A stretch of 64,000 nucleotides of DNA, taken from NCBI GenBank assembly GCA_950106755.1, contig OX467089.1, forward strand, positions 4,962,501 to 5,026,500, written 5' to 3'. This stretch comes from Climacium dendroides (Eukaryota > Streptophyta > Bryopsida > Hypnales > Climaciaceae). The notes below the pieces were generated by a model, which saw only the letters and a list, made by a program, of their open reading frames with translations, did not search any database and was not told the DNA's origin. Below are positions 34,260-47,643 of this stretch, one piece after another. The translations under genes and the position numbers were made by a program. Numbering within the stretch: position 1 is the stretch's first letter; each line of letters opens with the position of its first letter.

Positions 34260-36470
34260 GAATTTGAGTCAAATCTTCTAGTCTTCAAATCTTCAAACTG
34301 TTTTCCGTTGGCTTATTCTATAATGGCTCTAAATAGGTTCAAATGTCAAGATAGGTGATAAGAACCTACAAGCTTTGAACAATAAAATGGGATGACCAAA
34401 CTATGAGCTGAACCGTCCGAAAGATTGGCTTTTAAATTTCAAATCCACAATAATCAACAACCGTGCCTCACCAATTAGAACAACAAAATAAACAACCATG
34501 TGAATGATCAATTTCATTTTATCGCCACAAACATAAAGTGGGGATATTATTGAATATCTACATAATCCACAATAATGTTTATAATGCAAAAATGAAAACA
34601 ACAAGCCTCCAAAACCGTTTAAAAATAACAATAGAAAGACAATGAGCCTCCAAAATTAGTTAAGAATAATAAGCCACAAGCCACAATAGATGAGTCTTCA
34701 ATCTTTTTGTCTTCAGGTCTTTAAATCTTTAAAAGAAATACAAATCTAAATCCTTTCTAACTACATTCTTTTCAAAATAAGAAGATAACATATCTTCTTT
34801 TGCTTCACTACTTATAACTTTTGTAATTTTTTTATCAAACTAAGGAATTGATAGGTTTTCAAAAAACTAACAAATTTTTTTACCTTCACTAAAATTTTCA
34901 CTTGCAATTGATTCTTTAAGTAAAATTTATAGCCTTATAAAATTTTGAATTTCAAATGGTAAGGGCAACAAATCCTCTACGTCTCAAAAATCCATAGCTT
35001 ACTCTACAGAGCTCCAATTGCCTTAAGTAATGAGTCTTTGAAAAGATAAGAAAGTTTTTTCTAATGCTTCAAAATTTTAAAGATATAAATAAAAAATACA
35101 AAGTTTGGTGGCTATTCAAATCTTTGCTCCTTTTTGTTAGGTGGCAACAAACCGTCCTTCCTTCACATGCTTATAAATTTTTTATTTCAATTCCAAAGCA
35201 TACAAGAATGGTCTTTTTGAAACAACAATAATTTTTTTTTTAAAACTCTCAAATTTTTATTCCAAATTCTGATATACATAAAAATATAAGGCTGCTTGAA
35301 TACTCTATTTTGCAAAACCCTCATACACACACTTTAAAACACATATATCTCCTTTTTACCCCAAATTCACAATTAAAAGGGAGAAAGAAGATGCCTATCT
35401 ACCTTTTAGACCCCTAAGGTAGATGGAATTTGTTCATGCACACATCGCATGAGCCTCCAAACACCCATTGGTCCAAAGAAAACACCCAAAGGCAAGTTCC
35501 TATTTACCTTTCAAGGCCAAAGAACTTTTAAAGTCAAAACTAAGAGGTAAATTTCTTCTATTCCCTTAACTTTCAATTCCTAACATACAAATAGACTACA
35601 AAAAACTTGAATTAGCTATAAAACTTCAACTAAAACCAATTGGAAGTAAAAAATTGAAATTGAAAAAAAACACTATTTCATCTATAAAAACTCAGGGATG
35701 CATCTAATAGTATTTATGACGTAATTTGCACGTTTGGCCTTCGTAAAAGGATTCATTGGCCCTTTCAACCAATTTTGGTGGCCAATGCTTCCCTAAATTG
35801 ACCTAATCATACAATAGTATTGATCATCATTTAGGCCTTTGTAGCTCCCTTCAAATATTACTTCTTAGATGTTCAATTCAACACATTTAACTTAAAGTAG
35901 AATCATCAAAGCATGAGTGTTTCTTTGGAGATTACCATATCAACATTGCTCTATACAAGGTTTCTTCAGTGCACAAGAAGGTCCAACTTCATCTTATGAA
36001 CGGATTGGCAATAGTGAAGAAATCGTTAGCTGAGATGGTTGAACTAGCAATTGTGACAAGAAAAACTTTAGTTTAGCCTCTAATTGAAATTTTGAATCTT
36101 GTAACTACATAATTACCCTCTAGTTTGACATTCTAGAGTTGAACTTCAAACTCATGCACAGATTCTATAAATTTAAAAAAATACTTCAAACTAATGAAAC
36201 TTGTTTAAAACTTTTGTTTTTTTAAATAACTCCATTAGCAATAAGCGTCATTTTGAAGCCATTGGAAACGTCACTAGTAAATCTTATCCTTCAAATTATA
36301 GAATCTCTTCAACATATAAAACAAATACACATTTTATACATTGTACATATTTACATTAAAACAACATATAGTTGCATTACTCATCTTATTCAACCTTATT
36401 GTTGAAGTATTATCATAATGTGAACCATCTAGTAGTTGAAATGACATTTTTATTTATTAGTAAAAATGCA
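34260..36470. other. Intergenic, no gene seen
   Basis: AT-rich sequence with short open frames only. No repeats or termini identified. Confidence 0.4.
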
Positions 36471-36479
36471 TTTAGTATT

Positions 36480-37350
36480 TGAAGCGTGTTAAAAACTTGG
36501 TATTAAAAGCTTAGTTTAGAAGTTTGGTGCTAGTAGTTTGGTATTGAACTTGTGTTAGTTTGGTAGAAGCCAGTTGATAATTGGTTGGGTAGTAGTTGAT
36601 ACTAGAGTTAGCTGACAACTAGCCATTTTGAGATTTGAGTGGCTACTTGAGGTAAAAGTTGGTCCCTTATCTCTCTCTTTTGTTTTGGATGTGTAGGAGG
36701 CACTTTAAGTGCTAGTTGTGTACTTGTTGTGGTTTATGTTAAAAGGAGCATTAGTTACTTGAATTATGATGCTAAGTTTCAGATCTAAATCTATTATGGA
36801 GAAAAAGTTACGAAGTATAAATGTTTGGATTCAAAAATAACCATGGAAGGTGTTTTGAGGAGCTTCATTCTTATTGAGAAATTGTGCAATAAAAACAAAA
36901 CTTTGAGGGTAACTTTTCATCTCATCTTCTATCTTTTATTAAAATTTTAGCCACAATGGAATTAAGATCTAGGAATTATACACCAAAATACAACTAGGTT
37001 GAAGAAATAGTGAAAAATTAGGAAGTCAGTAGTAAAAAAATATCCACCAAAGTTGTATAATATCTTAAAATATGATAAAATTTGGTGAGTGAATATTTGA
37101 ATAGTTGATCTATATTGTAAAAAGATTTCAAAATTTTTGGAGCTATTGTCCAAAAGTTATACTAAGCCAAAGTTAGGTATGGCAATTTCTAAAATATAGT
37201 AGAAATTGTAGGATAGGAATTTGGAAAAAGTGGAGGTTTAGGGTAGGTTTATTATTATTTAAGGTGTTTAAGGGTATTAAACACTACTTACAAAGCATTT
37301 CCACAACAAAGGCCTCATGCTATTCTGAATCTAATAGCAAAACTTTGTGA
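36480..37350. repeat. R1 repeat, partial copy
   Basis: Corresponds to about 5690-6440 of copy A and 23,220-24,160 of copy B, including 'gtagttgatactag', 'tctctcttttgtttt', and the end phrase 'gcatttccacaacaaagg' with 'aactttgtgatag'. Only this block of R1 is present, suggesting it is a separable module. Confidence 0.75.
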
Positions 37351-37359
37351 TAGCATATT

Positions 37360-39370
37360 GGTAGTGGTTGTAGGTTGTAGGGTTGGCTTTCTCTTTCTAA
37401 TATATATTGCATTGATGTTGCTAGCTCTTCTTTTATTTTTGATGTACAAATTGCATGTTATGATTTGCCTCCACCAAGAACTCAAATCCCTTTTTCAAAT
37501 ACTCAAGTTGAATTAAGAATACAAAAAATTAAAATTAGTAAATCATCATACCCCTTTTCCTCACTTAGTTCCCTTGTTGCTCTTTTTCCTCTTGTGAACT
37601 AGTATTGTTAGTGTTGGAGCTATAGTACTCATCTTCATCATCATTCTTTTCATACAAATCCCTATCTAGCAATTTATCCATATCTTCACTATTTGATGTA
37701 GCCATTGTAATCTTTCTACTAAAATTCTATTGAAAAATTGTGTTCTTTTTTAACAAAATGTAACCACTTAAATGAAATGTTTACTTCCGCATTGTTGAAT
37801 TGTATAGACTGCGTCACAACTACTTTGTTTGACACTAATTTCCTTACTATTCAATTGCAAAAATTGCATTGCAATTATTTTGTTAGATAGTAATTAGATT
37901 GTAATTCGGTTTTCTCTTAACCATGGAGTGCCTCTTTTCTAACCCAATTATTATTTTCCAATTTTCAATGCGGTTATATTGACAGCTGTAGATGGTATTT
38001 ACTTCAATACAAATTTGTCATTGTACCTCCCTAATAAGATCTACCTTTGGTCTATACCAAACATAAATGAGCTGTATTACAAACTAATCTTTTTGAAAAT
38101 AGTTATTTTTTATAATTAGTTTGTACCTTTTGACTTATCTTTAATTGAATTGGCAATCTTCTAGGCAATTGGAATAGGCAATTTGATTGCAATGGACTAT
38201 TTTACCTTATGTTTTGATTGGCATGGATTCCAAACATCAATTTTGTTAATGTAAAGCCATTCCAATTGTTTGTGCGCACATTGAGGAAATTAGCAAGGTT
38301 ATTATTACCTTACTTGCATCTATTAGAAACATGCCATTCAAATTGGAATGTATATGTTTCTAATAGTCTAATGACAGAAGAAGGTCTATTGTGATGTTGA
38401 AGTTTAGACAACTTGATTAGTTTTGTCTAATTAATTATGTATGTGTCTCCAATTTATTGACTTGAGTTTGATCAAGTTGACTTGGGCCTTATTTATTTAT
38501 TTATTTAAAAAAATTGAAATGGAATTTCATTGCAAGTAATAAAGAACAAATCCTCAGCGACATGTGGCCATGTAGGGAGTGATAGATAAATATAGACACC
38601 AAACCAATGACAAACCAATGAACAAACAAGCAAGGACTAGCAACAGAAACCGGTGCAATGAATAGGGAATTTATATAGTTACTCAACTTTTTGTTGGTCT
38701 TTTCACATGTCATTTAGTATTTCTCCATAGTCATTTGGTTGTTACCTAAGCTTAATGATTTAATTCAGTAAAAAAACTTTATTTTTTGGCATTCCAATCA
38801 TTTTCCTCAAGTTTACAAAAGTAGTCAGTTTCAAAACCAACATATCAAATAGCAATTCTGTTCAAGTACTAAATTAAAGGCAATTAATCAATTCAAGGCA
38901 ATTTGCATACTAATTCAACGTTGACTATTATGTAAAATGAATATTTAAAATCCTATTTTGAAAACAACCAAAAGCATTTAAGTAAAATATGAAAATAAGA
39001 CTCAATTATATTAAATCAACAACCAAAAATATGAAATCAATACTCTATAACATCAATTCAACATTCAAAAAATTGCTGAAAATTTTCAAATTTGCATAAA
39101 ATGTACCATAACATATCCTTGGCAAGATTTGAATCTAGTCTAGCCCTTCTTTATTAGAAAGTCAAGGATTCTCACCTCATCACATTTTGATGAGATGAGA
39201 TTTGTTTTCAAGTTTGTGGAAAAAGAAATAAAAATATCTTAGTGGCCAACATTACATAGAAGATTATAAAACATTTTACTATAAAGATTATCATGGCATA
39301 AAGATTAATAAAAATTATATTAATAATATTATAAAATATTATGTTCATTCTCAATATAAGCTTGGCCATG
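37360..39370. other. Intergenic, no gene seen
   Basis: AT-rich, with no convincing frame, hairpin or tandem array. Confidence 0.4.
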
Positions 39371-39380
39371 AAGATATTTT

Positions 39381-41530
39381 TCAGAGTGAGGATACAAATA
39401 CCTCCACTAGTTGAATTTTGCCACAACTCAATAGCAACAACCAATATGTGATCAAAGTCCTAAAATTGCCCTTTATAGCCACCCTTAGTACACTTTCAAG
39501 ATGTTTTGTACTCAAGCGATTTTTAAATTTTGTCTTGAATACATTTTCTATTGCAAAAGCCCTTTCACAAGTAGCTATACTAACACATTGGCATCTTGCA
39601 ATTTCAGATAAAACCAAAATATTAGCATATTTCTCTTGCAAAGTAGAATTCCATATTACCATGGCCCATAGATCCTTGAAGGTTTTATTATTCCAATCCA
39701 CCATTGTTTGTAATTTAAAATTTTAAAAATTCCCTCTTACAAACATCTGAATTAATAAGGGGTGCAAGAATCTTACCTTCAACCATTTTTTACACTTCAT
39801 TAGACCATAATGCTTCAAAAGAAGTTCTAAATCTGTCACTCCCCATGAAGCCAAGCCCACCCGCCTTGAAGGCATGTTAGATGGGTTAAAAACTTTGAAA
39901 GTATAAATCAAACTATTATCTTTAAAACATGCCTTTAAGGCCTTGATAATGGATTCAACATATGACTTTTAAAAAGACAAGGCACTTTCCAAATCAACAC
40001 ATGTTCTATCCCATATCATGTCAATTCTATAGAACTTAGCACCTCTAATCTTACTATACAATCTTTGAAGATATCCACCTTGAGGGCCATGGTCTAAAAT
40101 GACATGATATCCAAAACTCTCATTAAAGGTGTTTTACTTTAGATAAGTGGTATCCATGATATACAACATTCTAATAGATTCAATTTGTGTTCTCACAAGT
40201 GATCCAATACTTGTCACATTCACAAATTTAAATTAGAAGATTTTAGACAAGATGGTCAAACTATGAAGCATGCATCAATTGAAAAATACAAAGTGTAAAT
40301 GTATTTAAAAAATTTCAATTTGTTATAAAGAAGAGGGGTTGTTCCATTATCTTTCTCTTTTGGCACATTACAATATACAATAAAAAACTCCAAAGAATCA
40401 CACAATGTAGATATGGCCTAAAATCTAGACAACCATCTAATCTTATGATACATTTTAAAAGTTTTTTGTGCATCATTAAGTTCTTTTTGAATTTCATAAA
40501 GAGCACATTTTTGCTAGACTTTTTAATGTAAGCAACCAAAGAATTGATCAAAACATCAATTTCAGTGGACAAAGACTTACAATCTTGAGACTTTGCAACT
40601 TATAAAGCTACCAAGTTAGTTCTATGAAGAATGCAATGAATTGATGTGACAAATAGGCTGACTTTTTTAAGTCTACTTGCCACACTTGATCTTTGCCCTA
40701 CCATTGTAGCTACCCCATCACACCCAAATCCAATACGTTTTTGTATATCCAACCCCCATTCTTAAATGGACTTGAGCAAACAATCAGAGATGATTGGTGC
40801 ATCTTTTTTACCACCATCAATTTCAAGCAAACCTAAAAAGGCAATTACAAGTATTCCTTCTTCAACAAAAATAGAAAAAACCACTATATGGCTTGTTTCA
40901 CTAACATCAGTGGACTCATCTATCATTAAACCAAAAAAATTTGAATCTCTAATCCTATTAAGAATTGATTTATGGAGAACATTAGAGATACCAAAAAGCA
41001 TTTCAACATAGGATTTTTCATCATGATACAATGATTGAGTACAACTAGCTTTACTTGAAACCAAAAGCTTACAAAGATTTGGATATTTGTTAAAAAAATG
41101 GTCTCCCTCCCTCCAAAATAGGGCAACCCTAAAAAAATTAAAAGAGCTTCATTATAAAATTTATTAGTTATTCTGATGTCTTTTTCTATAACTTTCACAC
41201 CGTATTGGATTCACCGGCTTAATTTTTTATGTTCTTTATAATTTTGATGATCTTGAAATATAGACAGTTTAATATTATAAGAACCCCCTTTATCATAGAC
41301 ACTTTTATTGCCTTTATCTCTACAAAGTTTGCAAAAAAATTTATCAACTCTGAATTAAACTCTATCCAATCAAACTACCCATACCATACATCTTTCAAAG
41401 CATCTTTACTTTTCAACATTTGATAGGATTAAATGAAATTGGTTGTGAAGAAGTAATCAGCTTGCCACTACCAAATTTGACTATTTTCCTTTCAATAATA
41501 AACATGTCCCTCATGGTTCTTTGTCTCTTA
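39381..41530 (-). pseudogene. Decayed hAT-superfamily transposase (ZNF862/DUF4371-like), minus strand
   Basis: Reads right to left. The N-terminus near 41,529 has FFKRQRTMRDMF, typical of this group. A zinc-finger-like region follows (about 41,220-41,400, WIEFNSELINFF). The DUF4371 part at 40,762-41,064 contains FFGLMIDESTDVSETSHIVV and FLGLLEIDGGKKDAP, which include the first catalytic Asp block. The C-terminal hAT dimerisation region lies at about 39,470-39,704 (LVLSEIARCQCVSIATCERA; KNRLSTKHLESVLRV). Several stops and frameshifts interrupt it, so it is inactive. I could not identify terminal inverted repeats. Length and domain order match the family. Confidence 0.87.
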
Positions 41531-42284
41531 AAAAACATCTTGATATTTAATATGATGATTAAAATAAAATAGTAAAAAAATAACTTCAAAAAAATAAAAT
41601 CCTTATGCAAAAATGCAAAAATAACAATGATAATGAACACAACAATCCACTACCTCAGTATAGAAGCAATATATCAAATATCAATAAGCTATATCAAACA
41701 CCTCACATCAAACACCTAACACCTAATACCAAATATCAAAAAGCAAAAAGCAAATAAAAAATACCAGTAGGCAATATCAAATATCCATTTCTATCTAAAC
41801 ATAAGTATGTGTAAATTCTTCAATAAAATTGTTGCAAACACTTACACAACAAAAATACACAAAAAAATTAGTAAGGGAGGAATTAAACAATGTATAAATA
41901 AAATATGTAACCAAAAGAAAATTGAGCTTAACAACTCTCATCAAAATTAGTAGTAAAAAAAATTCATTTTCCAAGCTTAACAATTCTCATCAAAATCAAC
42001 AATAAGAAGTACTTCATTTCCCAAGTTTAGTAGCTCTCATCAAATTCAGCAATAAATAGATGTTCATTTTCCAAGCTTAACAACTCTCATCCAAAAACTC
42101 AAAGTAAACCCAAACTATATAAGCAACTCTGTCAGTAAGTTAGTAATTGGCTCTTTTGAGCTCATTGAAACTCAAAGCAAACCTAAACTATGTAAGTAAC
42201 TATATAAGTAACTATGTCAGTAAGTCATTAACCATTGTAATTGACTCTTTTGAGCTCATTGTGACAAATTGTCACAATGAACTT

Positions 42285-42535
42285 AAGAAAAAATTAAATC
42301 AAATTTTTTTCATCCCCCAAATTGAAAAAAAAATTAAAATTGAATTTTTTAATTTAAATTTAAAATTTAAAATAATTTAAAATTTAAAATTTAAAATTAA
42401 TTTAAAATTTAAAATTTAAAATAATTTAAAATTTAAAATTTAAAATAATTTAAAATTTAAAATAATTTAAAATTTAAAATTTAAAATTAATTTAAAATTT
42501 AAAATTTAAAATTTAAAATTAAATTTAAATTTTTA
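42285..42535. repeat. AT-only low-complexity tract
   Basis: About 200 bp of alternating 'tttaaaatttaaaat' and 'aataatttaaaat' phrases on an irregular 7-10-bp period, nearly all A/T. It is a likely site of slippage. Confidence 0.9.
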
Positions 42536-42744
42536 GAATCCCCTCCAATCCTACCCCTTTGTAATTTTCAAGTGGGGGGTGGAGGTGTTATTTGATATGA
42601 AATATATCCCTTACCTGTATCTGTACCCTGTACCTCGTGTCTCATATCATACCCACACTATATCTATATCAATTCAATATTGTATCTAAACCGTATCTAT
42701 ACTATATCCATATATGTATTGTATCCATATCCATAGTTGTTTTT

Positions 42745-42890
42745 CAACAACGGAAGGGGGAGGATTTTTTTTTTAAAATCAAAGGCTCTCAATTTTTTTG
42801 GGGGGGAGGGGGCAAGATCAACAACGGGGGGAGGGGGGATTTTATAAAAAATAAACGGCTCTCAATTTTTTTGGAGGGGGAATAGAGGAA
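42745..42890 (+). repeat. G-rich tandem duplication
   Basis: Two diverged copies of a roughly 70-bp unit containing 'caacaacgg', a run of Gs, and 'ggctctcaatttttttgg'. Multiple G runs of five to seven on the plus strand could form G-quadruplexes. It lies 140-500 bp right of the AT tract, giving an abrupt composition swing. Confidence 0.75.
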
Positions 42891-42899
42891 TAGAAGGGT

Positions 42900-45800
42900 T
42901 CACTCTTTTCAATACATTGTGACTTCAATTCAAACACACCATTCGAGCCAAGAGCTTTATACAAAGAAATATGTAATATTGAAGCAACCAAATTCTAATG
43001 AAAGCTTACCCACAACAAGAAACAAGAATTCTATGTTTCTTCTATTGTTGAATTTCTTTACTATCTTGATCACTTTGTCATTGCCTACTAGAAGATGAAC
43101 AACATGCCAAGAAAACACTCAAAATTGAAAAGCAAGTAATAGCAAATGAAATCGAGAGAGATAACACATTGAATGAGCTTAGAGGGAGCAGGTGAGAGAA
43201 CATGGTGCAAGACTGTGAGGTGTGAAGGAGAGAGGAGGCCACAAGCTAGAGACTTGAAGAGATAAGGTGGTGATATGAAGAGCCAATGCAAGCTGTTGGT
43301 GGCTTGAGGCCATTACTAACCCTAATAAAACTTAGCTAGATTTTAGATTAGAAAACTTGTTATAACCACTTATACCCTTGGGTAGTTCAAATGAGAACCA
43401 ATAGAAAATTTACTAGGGAATTTAAAATCCACTTTTTTGGGAAGAAAATGAATGAAAACCAATCATTTATTTTTTTAAGTGGTTTATTTCTAATAGTCCT
43501 AGGTTTTCATTTAGTTATACTACGTAAAATATTGAAATTAAAATGGTAAGTAGCTAATTTTATTTAGCTAAATTCCTATTAGTTGCCAAATCTCCCTATT
43601 TATTGAACTAGGGATCCAATCTCAATGAGAGATCGAGCGCACTCATAGTGGTTCAAATACAAATTCTACACTAGCTAGGACCTCTAGTTGACTAACAGGG
43701 CCATCCCTCTTCTATTTTGATAAAGAGCTCCATCCTACATTGCGCTTAACAAATTGGTCAAGCTTGATTGAGCTTAATCTTGATGAGCTACTTAAGTTAG
43801 AAGCATCAATTGTCAATCACACCCAATATTCAATCTATAGGGTGCGCTATTTTCAACTTTAGGCTAAAACTCAAGTTTAGAATGTAATTTTTTTGTCTTT
43901 ATAAAAATTGAAACTAATAAGGTTATGACACATGTTCCAAAGTAGTGACCAAGAAAGTAGCAAGTAGTTCTTGAGTGATTGGAATTAGAAGAAGACTTTA
44001 GACATTGGCTATTAGTCAACAATATTTTTTGACTCCCAAAATTCACAATAACTTCAATTTGGGGAATAAAACTTTGAATAATTTTTCTATCCCCATATTT
44101 CCTATCTTCCTATATGGCAAAAATTTCCATCACTTCATACCCCTCACCAACTACTCCAAATTTTTTTAAATGATTGACTACTGGTGTTTCTACCTTACAA
44201 CTTTGCACATTAGAAGCTAGACTGCATCAAGCAAAAACTTCCTATACAAAAAGGTCTAGACTTGTGATTGATGACATATACGGGTAGTAAATTATTTGTG
44301 ATTGATTGGTAGGTGAAGCACATTTGGATTCGAAATTGTTTGGGTGTTGAATTACATAATTGGCAAGGTCAAAACCATCGAAAATAGTTAGGATTATCAT
44401 TAACTCTTAAAAATTCAAGAGGTTTGGACAAAACACAAATGTCTTATAAAATATAAGTTCTATAATTTTTTTGAAGTTTGCATCAAAGAAGATATTGTGA
44501 AGTATGAAAAGTAAAAAGTATCTATATGGTGAAAATTATAAAAGTATTTTTTGTTTCTCTTCAAATGAATTTTGAAGATACAACCTCAAAAATTCATCAA
44601 ACATACAATTTCTATTTTAGCATTTGAATTTTTTTTATTGGTCAAAATTGTGATTTCTAATGATTTGTAAAAAGATGCATAAAATCTAGTAATGAGAACA
44701 CCAACACTTTTTCCAAATATTAAGTTTTTCAACACTAAGCCAATTCTAAATACTTTGTGCTTTTCTTAATTTTTGTTTGACTTTAGACAGATAGTCCAAT
44801 ATTTATGAAATGAAATAAAATAAAATTTTTAATATATATTCATACTACTAAAATCATAAGTCCCTATGTAATATCACAAATGCTACCATTAATACTAGGG
44901 GCTTGGGCTTGCTATGGTACGCATTCATTGTATCACATATTAGTAAAATTTTGATATATTTGAATAGAATGCATGATAATGATTTCAATAAATCTTTAAA
45001 ATAATTATTTTAAATATTTTGTAAAAACATTTCCAATCATGCAAACATAGAAATCATATTTTCACACAATGTGATATTACAAAAATTGAGTAGCAATTCA
45101 CAATCACCTCTGTAATATCACTTTTTATAAAGGGTGATATTATAGAAATAATATAGTCGTTACAATTGAGGTGATATTAAAGAGGATCAATTTGGTGATA
45201 TTATAAAGTTAGCAATTCCATTGCTTTTCTTAGCTTTATACTTCTCTTGCATTTCTATGATTTTGTACTTTTGTGAGCTATGAACTTCTAATTTCAATTT
45301 TCTATTGCTACTACCAAATGATTTGAGAAATTTATTAGATTGAATTGATTTTGGATTTCACAATAATTAAATTATTCACGAAGGGCTTTTGAGATTTACA
45401 AGTTTTTCCTTTAAATTTTCTATTTGGGTTGCCATTGTTGTAACAATTGAGTCAAATTTCTAATGCATTCTAATGTATGTGTATCTTTTACCATATTCAT
45501 CATTGCATGTGTTTCATTCATCATTTATTAAATTTTTATTGTTTATTTCAATAAATGCTTATTTATTAAAAAAATTATATGAAGATTTTAGTAATTTTTA
45601 TTTGAAGATTTATTGAAATTCTTGCTCTACATTCTATCTAATACATAATAATTCTAATGAAATTCTAATGGGTGAATGCGTAGCATAGCAAGCGCCAACC
45701 GCTAGTATTTACCCAAAAATGCTACCCAAAGTTGGGCAACAACCAAAAAATGGTCATTTGAGTGCCTAGGGGTTAATTGACCATTAAATTGCGAGTTAAA

Positions 45801-46530
45801 TTGACATTTTTCCACTACTTAGTTTGTGAAACTTTGTCACCTTCAAGAAATGTGTACTATATTGATTATTTAATGAATTGAATTTTACCTCACTAGGATA
45901 CTAGATCAACAATAAACTTGCAAGCTCAAACTTTCAATTGAATCAAACTCAATTTGGAATTAATGTACAACAAAAAATACAAAGATGGAAAGATGTTAAC
46001 ATAGAAGAAAAACTCAAACTTGGTCTATGGAGGTGTAAGTTTGAGTTTTTCACCTAATTCATCTTTTGACCTTTATATTTTATATGTTTTATTTTTCAAC
46101 TTTGGTAAGTTCATCCTTTTGGTTTTGGTTCAATTTTTCTCCTTGTGACTTGAATTTTTATTATTAACCCTTGAAAGGAAAACCTAACCCAAGCCTAAGG
46201 GGCCTTTTTAAAAAAACTCCAACTTGAATTTCACATACTTGGCTTGATTTCAAATGTATTTAAGCTAAAAAAATGTAGCTCCTATAATTTATTATTTATT
46301 TTATTTTAATATTTTCTAAAGTTTTGAAATTATAATTTTTGTGACACTTTGAAGGTAGCATCTTGAAAGCTTAAAATACACCACTTTTGAACTTTTATAT
46401 GAAATTTCCCTTAGATTAAGTTCAATGAGTACAGTCAGTACACCAATTACACCACAATTTTTAATATCACTATCATTTCTTTTTTCTTTTTGCTAAAAAA
46501 TCATATTGTTTTAAGCTTTTGTAAGGATGT
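42900..46530. other. Intergenic, no gene seen
   Basis: AT-rich without a supported gene. The part at 45,900-46,040 resembles 10,085-10,200 ('gcaagctcaaa', 'agatggaaagatg', 'gaagaaaaactcaaa'), an otherwise unassigned block. Confidence 0.4.
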
Positions 46531-46539
46531 GTTGAAAAA

Positions 46540-47430
46540 ATTTGGAACTTTGGCGATCATGCAGATTGTAAGTTTTTTTTTTCCACCTTGCATGGCTATT
46601 TTTTATGGCTTTGAATCTTTTTAGCTTGAAATTTTGCACTACCAATACTAAAATTGAATTTTGTTATGTTGGAGCTATAATTGAGTTGAAATTCTAGAAA
46701 AAAATTCAAAAAATACACACTTGATATTTATTTATTTTTAAATTGTCAAGTAGAAGCAAGTACAAGATTGAAGGAAAGACAAATTGTTAATAGGTTTAAG
46801 ATGGTATGGAATCACAATATTAATCCCAATGGTGAGATTGTTCGAGCAAGTGAATTAATCCCTATTAGATTTTTTTAGAAATATTGTAAAATTTCCATCC
46901 AAAAATGAATCTTATAAGTTATTTTTTCAAGAACATGCTTACATTGCCTCCCAAACAAGATTGTCTGTAACTTTTTTTTTTATCACTAGTCCAAATAGAA
47001 TGAGTTAAATCTTTTTGTATAGGCTAAAATGATTTCTATAAGGAAAAAAAATTAAAAAATTAATTTTAATGCATAAGATTTTTGTGTTGCTCTACAAACC
47101 CTATTTTGGACTTAGGGTGGCATAATTTTCACTCCGACTCATTAATTCAATTATAAATTATATTCCCCTAAAACAATTGTGTTTCCCTATCTTCAAGAAA
47201 AAATTCATGACAAAAATTGAGACTTTAGGAGCCTATAAGAAATCCATTTTGTCTTTCAATTGGACAATGGAACTTTAGGGATTAACATTGGTGGATCATA
47301 GAAAAATGTAGTAAATAATGCTTGTACTTTCAACTACAATAGTACAATTTCTTATGAGACAAGTTTTTCAAGCCAAAATCTTATGAATCATTATTATAAG
47401 TCTTGTAAATAAAAGTACAATATCCGGCAA
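46540..47430. repeat. R1 repeat, partial copy
   Basis: Three patches in order: 46,560-46,870 matches 7120-7420; 46,880-47,170 matches 8370-8640; 47,270-47,420 matches 8660-8770. The 7430-8340 segment of copy A is missing here, so that segment behaves as an insertion in copy A. Confidence 0.75.
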
Positions 47431-47643
47431 GTCTAAATCGTCCATCCCTTGTTGCTAAAAATTAGCACTGTGCTTGCAATTTTGAAATGACTCCATACTA
47501 ACAAAAGGTTCAATATTTTTGTGGAATTGCAAATTGTAAATTGGATTTGAAAGGTAATCAACTTTAGTTTCATAGTATAATGATTTATTTCATTGAAGTA
47601 GTCAAAAAATACAATAATAGAGCATTTAGTAGTATGCTATCTA

